This document shows positions 1 through 5,022 of a DNA stretch of 5,022 bases, one piece after another. Both the position numbers and the translations under genes were made by a program. Numbering within the stretch: position 1 is the first letter of the stretch; each line of letters begins with the position of its first letter. The notes under the pieces are model-generated. The model worked only from the letters and a program-made list of their open reading frames with translations. It did not search any database and was not told the origin of the DNA. The DNA comes from Methylomarinum sp. (GTDB taxonomy: Bacteria > Pseudomonadota > Gammaproteobacteria > Methylococcales > Methylomonadaceae), in NCBI GenBank assembly GCA_013139755.1, contig WTAG01000312.1, forward strand, positions 1 through 5,022, written 5' to 3'.

Positions 1-494
1 TCAATAGCCGTTAAAGGGTAACAGCGAAAACCACACATGCCGTCTTTAATTGCAAAAGACAGGGTATTAATCCAGATCCATAAGTTGGTGAATTTTCGAC
101 CATAGAGTCTTTTCTTAGGGACAGATTGATCAAATAAAGGCTGCCCCAGTATTAAGTGTTCCGGGTGTTGCGAGCTCGCAGATATAAAACGAGAAACATC
201 AGCCAGGTGATGCTGACCATCTGCATCAATTTGAATAGCGTGGCTGTAGCCATGCTCAATCGCCAACTTAAAGCCATCAACAACCGCTGCGCCTTTCCCC
301 CCATTAACCTCTCTTTCATATAAGGTCAGCCATTCACTTTCTTGCTCAGCGATTTGTTGTAAAACAGCCGAACACTCGGGTGAACTACCATCATTAATTA
401 AAAAACAGCTTAATCCTAATGGTTTTAGATGCTCAACCACTGTGTTAATGGCATGTTGATGGTTGTAGACAGGGACAATCACACAGGCCTTCAT
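1..494 (-). CDS. Family 2 glycosyltransferase, N-terminal 164 codons (C-terminus cut off by the left window edge)
   Basis: Reading the minus strand from the ATG at 494 gives an uninterrupted frame to base 1. It begins MKACVIVPVYNH, the typical first beta strand of a GT-A fold. Other GT2 marks are NDGS at residues 34-37, NGGKG at 64-68, the metal/nucleotide-binding DADGQH at 90-95 and DGMCGFRCY at 151-159. These match dolichol-phosphate-mannose-synthase-like GT2 enzymes, which transfer a sugar from a nucleotide or polyprenyl donor at the cytoplasmic membrane face. The start is fixed by a GGTGAG ribosome site 5 bases upstream and by a 4-base ATGA overlap with the ligase-dehydratase gene, implying translational coupling. 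In aryl polyene clusters a GT2 domain is often fused to a C-terminal acyltransferase (ApeJ-like). Whether that holds here cannot be seen. The family is secure; the donor and acceptor are unknown. Confidence 0.9.
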   Translation of the reverse strand, partial: MKACVIVPVYNHQHAINTVVEHLKPLGLSCFLINDGSSPECSAVLQQIAEQESEWLTLYEREVNGGKGAAVVDGFKLAIEHGYSHAIQIDADGQHHLADVSRFISASSQHPEHLILGQPLFDQSVPKKRLYGRKFTNLWIWINTLSFAIKDGMCGFRCYPLTAI

Positions 495-2185
495 TCTTGC
501 TCACCATAAACTATGCGGCCAGAGCTATGCGAATCAGTTAGCGAACTTAATTCAAAATATAACTTATTAGTTTCTGCTTTCCAGTTAAGTTTCATCCGAA
601 TAATATCGTTAGGGCGAATAATTTTTTTAAATTTAACCACTTCCATGCGCAAAAAAGGTTGAGATATATTAAAGAATATTTTGCCAAAACTCTCAGCCCA
701 AGCCAATTGAGTGACACCGGGTAAAATAGGCTGTTCGGGAAAATGGCCTTCAAAATAGATTAGCTCTGGCAATACTTTTAATTGCAGATCGACACTGTCA
801 TTTTCATCATTTACATCTAATATCTGCGGAAAACGGTTAGAATCCATTGCTAACAATTGCTCCAATAACCCTCGGTTGACTTTACCTTGGCTAGTTAAGG
901 GGAGTGTATGCATCATTAGCCACTTTTTGGGTAACAATACCGTTTCAAAACTTTGCATGAGTTGCTTTCTAAGCATTTTTATCAGTGCCGCTCTACCTTG
1001 CTGCTGTAAATAATCCTGTCCCAATACACTCAAGACTAAAATGGCAGCGACTTTCTCACGTTTTCCTGACAGCACCAAAGTATAAGCTTGTTCTATCCAT
1101 TGATATGCGATTAGCTGTTGTTCTAATTCATCTAATGATAAACGTTTCTCTTCCACTTTTACGATACGATCAACTCGCCCTAACAAGGCAAAGCGCCCCT
1201 CTTCAGCCATTTTAATTTTATCATCTAGTACAAAAGGTGATTTTGCTACTAAATAAGGTGATTTTAAATAGCTTACACCCTGCTCATCAACGCTAACTTC
1301 AATGCCTTCAAATGTTGTCCATAAAGCATCATCGACACTTTGTCGCCAGGCAATACCGCCTGTTTCAGAGCTACCATAAATTTCTAATACTTTGTGCTGA
1401 CAGTTGTCTTGTATCTGCTTTGCTGCTGTAATCGCTAACGCGCCACCCGAACTAAAAATTGCCGCTAATTTTGCTATGGATTGCCACGGAGTCAATTCAT
1501 CCAGTCGTTTTAACTGTGCCGGGCTGGCAACCCAATATGCTGCAATATCAGAAGCTGCCTTTAACAAAGGTTCAGGGCTGAGATACATTTGACTGTGGAA
1601 ACAACGCCCAGCGGCTAATGGCCATAACACTCGAAATAACAGGCCATATATATGCTGATGGCTAACTGTGGCTAAAACTTGAGCTTGTGCTAATTGCTGC
1701 CCCCAACAACTTTCTAATGTCTCAATCTCAGATTGGAATTGTTGTAATGATTTAGTAATCGCTTTAGCTTGCCCACTGGAACCTGAAGTAAAAATCAGCA
1801 GTGATTGTTTATTCATATCCAGCGCTTGCAAAGTGCTTTGATCTAATTGCTGCGGCTCAATGACTAATTCTTTACCTTCCCAGTCACCTAATAACTCACA
1901 ACCTTGGTCAAGTAGTTTATCAGCTGTTATAGTTTTATTATTCGCTGCAATCCAAACCTCTTTATTACTATGTAACAAAGCAAAAAGACTGACAGCAAAG
2001 ACATAGGCTTCATCGTAATATAAGGCAAACTGCTTAGTTTTATGATGAGATAGGCTATTGGCTAATGCCTGCACATCGGCATTAAATTGGGTGCTATTGA
2101 TTAATTGCCCTTGGTATACCGCAATAGCATGTTCTGTCTTTGAAGCTAATGCCAATTGAGACAGCGAGTTAATGTTAGCGCACAT
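491..2185 (-). CDS. AMP-forming acyl/aryl-ACP ligase fused to an ApeI/FabA-like dehydratase domain (564 aa)
   Basis: Residues 1 to about 445 form an ANL-superfamily adenylating enzyme. Visible motifs are the P-loop FTSGSSGQAK at 132-141, the adenine-binding YGSSETGG at 270-277, the hinge region GRVDRIVKVEEKRLSLDELE at 336-355, and the C-terminal catalytic lysine in SQGKVNR (K435). Residues of about 455-564 form a hot-dog dehydratase domain with GHFPEQPILPG at 480-490; H481 is the expected catalytic base. In aryl polyene pathways an ApeH-type ligase activates the aromatic starter and loads it on an ACP, and ApeI dehydrates beta-hydroxyacyl-ACP. In the E. coli cluster I recall these as separate proteins, so here they are joined. 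The start has an AAGGA site 9 bases upstream and overlaps the membrane-protein gene by 11 bases. The downstream glycosyltransferase overlaps by 4. Both active sites look intact. The substrate (hydroxybenzoate, cinnamate-like or a fatty acid) is not readable. Confidence 0.9.
   Translation of the reverse strand: MCANINSLSQLALASKTEHAIAVYQGQLINSTQFNADVQALANSLSHHKTKQFALYYDEAYVFAVSLFALLHSNKEVWIAANNKTITADKLLDQGCELLGDWEGKELVIEPQQLDQSTLQALDMNKQSLLIFTSGSSGQAKAITKSLQQFQSEIETLESCWGQQLAQAQVLATVSHQHIYGLLFRVLWPLAAGRCFHSQMYLSPEPLLKAASDIAAYWVASPAQLKRLDELTPWQSIAKLAAIFSSGGALAITAAKQIQDNCQHKVLEIYGSSETGGIAWRQSVDDALWTTFEGIEVSVDEQGVSYLKSPYLVAKSPFVLDDKIKMAEEGRFALLGRVDRIVKVEEKRLSLDELEQQLIAYQWIEQAYTLVLSGKREKVAAILVLSVLGQDYLQQQGRAALIKMLRKQLMQSFETVLLPKKWLMMHTLPLTSQGKVNRGLLEQLLAMDSNRFPQILDVNDENDSVDLQLKVLPELIYFEGHFPEQPILPGVTQLAWAESFGKIFFNISQPFLRMEVVKFKKIIRPNDIIRMKLNWKAETNKLYFELSSLTDSHSSGRIVYGEQE
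500..505 (-). promoter_or_regulatory. Ribosome binding site of the glycosyltransferase gene
   Basis: The minus strand reads GGTGAG ending 5 bases before the ATG at 494. It lies inside the last codons of the ligase-dehydratase gene and supports the overlapping ATGA start. Confidence 0.5.
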
Positions 2186-2747
2186 GTGCTTGCGTCCTTA
2201 CCCTGACTAAATACTCCATTCCCATTAACAAGCCGATCAACACATAGGAGATAAAACCATTATACAAACTCCACCAGGCAAAACTACTCCATATGGCAGT
2301 AATTGCTGAGATAGAGCCATTAATCACAAAAAAAACCGACCAGATAATAGTGACATTGCGCGTATAGCGTATGCCTTGTTCAGGTAAATTGGGGTGCTGT
2401 AGTCTCGCTATGCGTTCAATAATCGGTTGTGAAGAAAACAAACTACTGAAAAAAACAATAAATAAACCAAAGCTAATTAATACCGGATAAAAACGCAAGG
2501 TTAGCTGGTTATTATTCCAAACCGCTAAAATACAGTAAGCAATACCTGCTAATAACAGCCAGCGACTCCATTGTTTATCTGATGGTGCAATAATGATTCT
2601 AATCATTAAGACGACCGATAGCACAGCGGCAATCATCCAAGGTTCAAAATATTGGATTCCAAAATAAACGGCTATCGGGTAGAGAATGCTTAACAAACTT
2701 ATTACAGCTACCAGCCAATTTAATACGGCTGACTTAGGCGCAGGCAT
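2175..2747 (-). CDS. COG4648-type integral membrane protein (190 aa), aryl polyene cluster-associated
   Basis: The protein has about six hydrophobic segments, near residues 9-28, 36-53, 61-77, 87-104, 132-152 and 161-180, and no signal-peptide cleavage site, so it should sit in the cytoplasmic membrane. The region IERIARLQHPNLP (109-121), followed by RYTRNVTIIW and an NG/YNG-containing C-terminal pair of helices, matches my recollection of the COG4648 'predicted membrane protein' family. That family recurs between the ACP and AMP-ligase genes of aryl polyene clusters. Its biochemical role is not established; membrane anchoring of the type II synthase or transport of an intermediate are guesses. 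It overlaps the downstream ligase gene by 11 bases. Its own ATG has no strong ribosome site and follows a 206-base gap filled by palindromic repeats, so its expression may be separated from that of the ACP genes. Confidence 0.8.
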   Translation of the reverse strand: MPAPKSAVLNWLVAVISLLSILYPIAVYFGIQYFEPWMIAAVLSVVLMIRIIIAPSDKQWSRWLLLAGIAYCILAVWNNNQLTLRFYPVLISFGLFIVFFSSLFSSQPIIERIARLQHPNLPEQGIRYTRNVTIIWSVFFVINGSISAITAIWSSFAWWSLYNGFISYVLIGLLMGMEYLVRVRTQAHVR

Positions 2748-2770
2748 GAAATAACTTCGATAACTTGTAG

Positions 2771-2797
2771 GATGGGCAAAATAATAGCGTGCCCATC
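2771..2797. repeat. GGATGGGC-type palindromic repeat (27 bases)
   Basis: GATGGGCA (2771-2778) and TGCCCATC (2790-2797) form a perfect 8-bp stem around an 11-base loop. The surrounding sequence (TGTAGGATGGGCA...GCGTGCCCATCAC) resembles a dispersed palindrome I recall from many gammaproteobacterial intergenic regions. No T-tract follows on either strand, so it is not a classical terminator. It lies 24 bases upstream of the membrane-protein start and would be in the leader of that transcript. Confidence 0.6.
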
Positions 2798-2841
2798 ACG
2801 TTTAGCATATTATTCCAATTCCAATAAATAATCATTGTAAT

Positions 2842-2922
2842 AATCGTCATTCCCGAAATCTTTAATCGGGAATCCATGCGTAAACTATAGATTCCTGCTA
2901 AGAGCATGCAGGAATGACGATT
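2842..2922. repeat. Twin-hairpin REP/MITE-like element with 12-bp terminal inverted repeats (81 bases)
   Basis: The ends AATCGTCATTCC (2842-2853) and GGAATGACGATT (2911-2922) are perfect 12-bp inverted repeats. Inside are two hairpins of the same geometry: ATTCCCGA/TCGGGAAT (2849-2856 with 2866-2873) and ATTCCTGC/GCAGGAAT (2891-2898 with 2908-2915). Each has an 8-bp stem and a 9-base loop, and they are separated by 17 bases. The CGTCATTCCCG...GGAATCCATGC...GCAGGAATGACG pattern is a common intergenic repeat type in Gammaproteobacteria. It has no coding capacity of its own, and the short frame crossing it is an artefact. The lack of a following T-run argues against a simple terminator. It may act as a transcript processing or stability barrier, or be a transposase-mobilised palindrome. 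Confidence 0.8.
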
Positions 2923-2953
2923 TCTTTTAAGTATAAATCTATTAGGATTGATA

Positions 2954-3202
2954 TTAGTCATTAATCAGTTTATAAACCGCCTCAACCACATCACCAATAG
3001 TACGGGCATTTTTAAAGTCTTCTGGTTTTACCGCTTTACCTGTCATTTCCTTTAACTTAACCATCATATCGACAGCATCAATGCTGTCAAAATCCAGGTC
3101 TTCACTCAAGCGGGCATCCAAAACCACCAGCTCTTCTTCAATCTCAAACATTTCCAGCATAATTTGCTTAATCATCTGCAAAATATCATCGCGATGTTTC
3201 AT
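2954..3202 (-). CDS. Acyl carrier protein 2 (82 aa)
   Basis: This is a typical single-domain type II ACP. The phosphopantetheine attachment motif is DFDSIDAVDM with S40 as the modified serine, within a four-helix-sized acidic protein ending AVYKLIND. It would carry acyl intermediates as thioesters for a ketosynthase/reductase/dehydratase set, after activation by a phosphopantetheinyl transferase that is not in this window. The ATG at 3202 lies 6 bases after the ACP1 stop. An AGGG about 10 bases upstream is only a weak ribosome site, so coupling to ACP1 is likely. It differs clearly from ACP1 (DFDS versus GLDS, and different helix sequences), so the pair is not a recent duplication. Aryl polyene clusters usually contain two such ACPs (ApeE and ApeF); I cannot say which this one is. 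Confidence 0.93.
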   Translation of the reverse strand: MKHRDDILQMIKQIMLEMFEIEEELVVLDARLSEDLDFDSIDAVDMMVKLKEMTGKAVKPEDFKNARTIGDVVEAVYKLIND

Positions 3203-3208
3203 AGTGTT

Positions 3209-3457
3209 TTAACCCTGTTCAGATTCAATAAATTTAGCTAATGCGGCTACCGAAGCGAATATGTTCACTACATCGTCTTTTTCTGCATCAATCCGAACAT
3301 TATATTTTTTCCTGATTGCCAAGCCTAATTCCAGTGCATCAATTGAATCCAGCCCCAACCCTTCATTAAATAAAGCTTCCTGACTATCTATTTCTTCAAC
3401 ACTTAAATCTTCTAAATCCAGAGAATCAATGATTAACTGTTTTAATTCATTTTCCAT
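3209..3457 (-). CDS. Acyl carrier protein 1 (82 aa)
   Basis: This small acidic type II carrier protein has the phosphopantetheine site GLGLDSIDALEL, with S38 as the modified serine, and the IRKKYNV helix that follows in many polyene-cluster ACPs. It is the expected shuttle for starter and growing chain. I chose the ATG at 3457 (MENELKQ) because it gives the usual family length and has a GAG ribosome element 4 bases upstream. An in-frame ATG at 3466 (MSSMEN) is equally possible and would add three residues. A longer TTG start at 3526 would add 23 residues that simply read through the acyltransferase gene, and I rejected it. The gene overlaps the upstream acyltransferase by 11 bases and precedes ACP2 by 6 bases. 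The DALELGLA segment after the serine is typical of the ApeF/ApeE class. Confidence 0.9.
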   Translation of the reverse strand: MENELKQLIIDSLDLEDLSVEEIDSQEALFNEGLGLDSIDALELGLAIRKKYNVRIDAEKDDVVNIFASVAALAKFIESEQG

Positions 3458-4229
3458 ACTGCTCATATTGTTCACGTTCCATTCTAAAATAATCCTGTAA
3501 ATAGCGATTAAACTTGCGTACTGCAATGGTTTTAGGTTCCATCGCTATAAAACCGTCCAGCACCATATCATCCCCGACCTGCATTGCCAAATGAAAACGA
3601 CGATGAGGAATTTGATACCATTTTTCAGTTTTGGTTAAGGTACTGGGATAACAACTTAAAGTAACGGGAGTTACAATCGCACCTGCCTGCAATGCAATGC
3701 GTGCTGCACCACGCTGAAACTTATAGTCACTGCCTGCGACTGTGCGCGTCCCTTCAGGAAAAACAATCAAGCTACCGCCAGATTTTAAACAGGCAACACA
3801 TTGGCTGATCATTTTTTCAGAATTACCATTACTAATGTAGCCCGCATTAATAACCGGCCCTTTTGTAAACGGATTATGCCACAGCTGCTCTTTAACAATA
3901 CAGCTTGCAGCAGGTATTCTGCTAATTAGAAACACAATATCTATCAAGGTCGGGTGATTAGCAATGATCAATTGCCCTGGTCTATTTAGCTTTTCTAATC
4001 CCTTTATTTCATAAGTCATAATGCCCAGTTTATGCATTAAACCTATAAAAAAGTAAAAACTGTAATGCACACAATATTGTGCGCGTTGCCTTTTCTGTTG
4101 CTTATCTTTAGATAAAACACTGACTATTGGAAAAACAATAACCCACAATAAAAAACCACCCAAGCCAAAGCAAAAAAAGCTCAAGGCAGTAGCAAATAAT
4201 CGCCAATAATAATTTATTAATTTACTCAT
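3447..4229 (-). CDS. PlsC-like lysophospholipid acyltransferase (260 aa)
   Basis: This is a 1-acylglycerol-phosphate acyltransferase-type (LPLAT) enzyme. It has a hydrophobic N-terminal membrane segment at about residues 11-38, the catalytic HX4D box in NHPTLID (H92, D97), the acceptor-binding FPEGTR at 157-162 and FQRGAARIA at 171-179. In aryl polyene clusters such enzymes are thought to move an acyl or polyene chain from ACP onto a lipid or sugar-linked acceptor at the inner membrane. The exact acceptor is unknown, and housekeeping phosphatidic acid synthesis is less likely in this context. The start is set at the ATG at 4229, which overlaps the CLF stop as ATGA and has GGGAG 5 bases upstream. 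An upstream in-frame TTG at 4247 is possible but less supported. It overlaps ACP1 by 11 bases at the 3' end. Confidence 0.9.
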   Translation of the reverse strand: MSKLINYYWRLFATALSFFCFGLGGFLLWVIVFPIVSVLSKDKQQKRQRAQYCVHYSFYFFIGLMHKLGIMTYEIKGLEKLNRPGQLIIANHPTLIDIVFLISRIPAASCIVKEQLWHNPFTKGPVINAGYISNGNSEKMISQCVACLKSGGSLIVFPEGTRTVAGSDYKFQRGAARIALQAGAIVTPVTLSCYPSTLTKTEKWYQIPHRRFHLAMQVGDDMVLDGFIAMEPKTIAVRKFNRYLQDYFRMEREQYEQYGK

Positions 4230-4915
4230 CTTTTCTCCCAGAGCCAACTATGTCTGGGTGTATGTATCGTTAAACTTCTCTGAGATTGTGCTAAAAATTC
4301 GATTAATAAAGGGACTTGCAGAGGCTGCTCACCATCATCCGCTATCGTTTGCTGAGAGCTAAACCGCATGGGTATACCAACACCGTTTTTTGAAATAGTT
4401 AAAGCAACAGCACAACTGCTATCAGTTGATAATTTAAAGGGTGCTGAGGGATAAAAGGCAACCAAAGGTTCATCATAAAACACAATTAACACCTCCTCTT
4501 GCCCTTCCTGTAGCAAGCCTATGGCTTCAATAAAAGCAGCGGCTATGCCTTCCTCTCCTGGTGCAACGACGGTGGTCGGCTGTTTATTTTTATAAACCAT
4601 AGAAAATAAACCCGCAATAGCATTGTGTACAGATAAACTAAATGCTGTGGGAGATATATCCTCTCCTGCTTCAATCATTTCCATCATTGCAAATGATTTA
4701 GCTAACTCTCCATGGCTTGAGCTAAAGACACTGGGGATCTGTTTGTTTTCGGAAATACATTGACTAGCAGCACAAAAAACTGTTCTGGCTAATGGGCTTA
4801 ATCGTCGCTTTAACATTTTAGGAATGACTGCAAGCAATTCAGCCTGAGTTACTGCCTCATTATTTTTTAATGGTGGCCAAACACTCCATTTTCTTAATAT
4901 AAAATCCTGATGCAT
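4226..4915 (-). CDS. Half-size beta-ketoacyl synthase 'chain length factor' (229 aa), ApeC-like
   Basis: The protein matches the short N-terminal ketoacyl-synthase family (Ketoacyl-synt_2). An early FILRKWSVW stretch (5-13) is followed by SSSHGE at 65-70 and the family signature SLSVHNAIAGLFS at 93-105. At 229 residues it is about half the length of a normal FabF-type ketosynthase and lacks the C-terminal half with the two catalytic histidines. No TACSS-type nucleophile cysteine motif is seen. It therefore should not condense on its own. In aryl polyene systems the ApeC-type protein partners the full ketosynthase ApeO as a chain-length factor; that partner is not in this window. The ATG at 4915 places FILRKWSVW at the usual N-terminal position, but no ribosome site precedes it. 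It is the first gene of the visible chain and overlaps the acyltransferase by 4 bases. Confidence 0.85.
   Translation of the reverse strand: MHQDFILRKWSVWPPLKNNEAVTQAELLAVIPKMLKRRLSPLARTVFCAASQCISENKQIPSVFSSSHGELAKSFAMMEMIEAGEDISPTAFSLSVHNAIAGLFSMVYKNKQPTTVVAPGEEGIAAAFIEAIGLLQEGQEEVLIVFYDEPLVAFYPSAPFKLSTDSSCAVALTISKNGVGIPMRFSSQQTIADDGEQPLQVPLLIEFLAQSQRSLTIHTPRHSWLWEKR
4235..4239 (-). promoter_or_regulatory. Ribosome binding site that fixes the acyltransferase start
   Basis: GGGAG on the minus strand lies 5 bases before the ATG at 4229, within the end of the CLF gene. It favours this start over the in-frame TTG at 4247. Confidence 0.6.
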
Positions 4916-5022
4916 ATTAATTTATATTAATAAACTACCCCGCCGCAAGCGGACGGGGTATTAAAAGAGTGATAACTGGTACGCTTCGTGAAGCTTCTGA
5001 TATGTTTTTCCCTGATTTTGCA
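4916..5022. other. Non-coding or undetermined right-edge region
   Basis: This 107-base stretch precedes the first minus-strand gene. Apart from the palindrome listed separately, it holds a small GCTTC/GAAGC inverted repeat (4983-4994). One plus-strand frame (4921 to the edge) and one minus-strand frame stay open, but both are too short to call as genes. A TTGCGG-16-TATAAA pair on the minus strand (4948-4921) has acceptable spacing, but it would place transcription at or past the ATG, so I do not call it a promoter. Confidence 0.4.
4936..4960. repeat. GC-rich palindrome upstream of the CLF gene
   Basis: TACCCCG (4936-4942) pairs with CGGGGTA (4954-4960), and CCG/CGG (4943-4945 with 4950-4952) continues the stem around a CAAG loop with one bulged A at 4953. 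This strong hairpin in AT-rich surroundings resembles TACCCCGCCGCAAGCGG-type dispersed repeats recalled from gammaproteobacterial intergenic DNA. On the minus strand it is followed by GTTTATTAATATAAA. That is AT-rich but not a proper T-tract, so termination of a gene lying further right is possible but unproven. Confidence 0.6.

Larger units (their letters stand above)
2748..2953. other. Repeat-filled intergenic gap inside the operon
   Basis: This 206-base stretch lies between the ACP2 stop and the membrane-protein start. It is the only sizeable gap in the minus-strand gene chain. It holds the two palindromic elements listed separately, plus AT-rich flanks including a short ATTCCAATTCCAAT direct repeat at 2812-2825. 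I looked for a minus-strand -35/-10 pair and a hairpin with a T-tract and found neither in convincing form. Confidence 0.75.

Noticed and set aside
985..1215. Plus-strand 76-codon frame
   Set aside because: It lies wholly antisense inside the clear ligase-dehydratase gene, with no ribosome site or recognisable domain.
1404..1592. Plus-strand 62-codon frame
   Set aside because: It is antisense to the ligase adenylation domain and is a shadow of that coding frame.
2849..2915. The two hairpins after ACP2 as Rho-independent terminators
   Set aside because: Neither stem is followed by a T-tract on either strand, and the downstream genes belong to the same pathway and lack an evident promoter of their own.
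2734..2961. Minus-strand 75-codon frame spanning the gap between ACP2 and the membrane protein
   Set aside because: It reads across both palindromic repeats, giving the RHSCMLLAG...MDSRL type of peptide known as an artefact of this repeat. It overlaps both neighbouring genes and has no family signature.
3458..3526. Longer N-terminus for ACP1 from a TTG at 3526
   Set aside because: The extra residues just read through the acyltransferase gene, exceed the usual ACP length and lack a ribosome site.
4230..4247. Longer N-terminus for the acyltransferase from a TTG at 4247
   Set aside because: The ATG at 4229 has a well-placed GGGAG and an ATGA overlap with the preceding stop, so it is the better start.
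4921..4948. Possible minus-strand promoter TTGCGG-16-TATAAA before the CLF gene
   Set aside because: The -10 box would end only 5 bases before the ATG, requiring a leaderless message, and the -35 box lies inside the palindrome. In AT-rich DNA such matches occur by chance.

Overview
The window carries a compact, single-strand (minus) block of lipid/polyketide-type genes that looks like part of an aryl polyene (APE) pigment cluster, the family that includes xanthomonadin and the E. coli/Vibrio APEs. In transcription order (right to left) the genes are: a half-size beta-ketoacyl synthase 'chain length factor' (4915-4226), a PlsC-type lysophospholipid acyltransferase (4229-3447), two stand-alone acyl carrier proteins (3457-3209 and 3202-2954), a repeat-filled gap (2953-2748), a six-helix COG4648-type membrane protein (2747-2175), an AMP-forming ligase fused to an ApeI/FabA-like dehydratase (2185-491), and a family 2 glycosyltransferase that runs off the left edge (494-1). 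No convincing plus-strand gene, tRNA, rRNA or CRISPR array is visible.

The genes are tightly packed. CLF/acyltransferase and ligase/glycosyltransferase share 4-base ATGA overlaps. Acyltransferase/ACP1 and membrane protein/ligase overlap by 11 bases, and ACP1/ACP2 are 6 bases apart. The one break in the chain is the 206-base gap after ACP2. It holds two unrelated palindromic repeats: an 81-base twin-hairpin, MITE/REP-like element and a 27-base hairpin of the GGATGGGC type. Another GC-rich palindrome lies upstream of the first gene, at the right edge.

Working model (inference from family knowledge): the AMP-ligase domain activates an aryl acid or other starter and loads it onto an ACP. A ketosynthase outside the window, paired with the CLF, extends it. 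A ketoreductase (outside) and the fused dehydratase make the conjugated double bonds. The acyltransferase and glycosyltransferase then attach the polyene to a lipid or sugar carrier for placement in the outer membrane. The catalytic KS, KR, thioesterase, MMPL exporter and any aromatic-acid-forming enzyme are not in this window.

Host: the AT-rich composition, dense overlapping layout, gammaproteobacterial-style dispersed palindromes (ATTCCCG.../GGATGGGC...) and the gene set suggest a gammaproteobacterium. The genus cannot be named from the sequence alone. The least ordinary points are the ligase-dehydratase fusion and the repeat elements sitting between the ACP genes and the rest of the operon.
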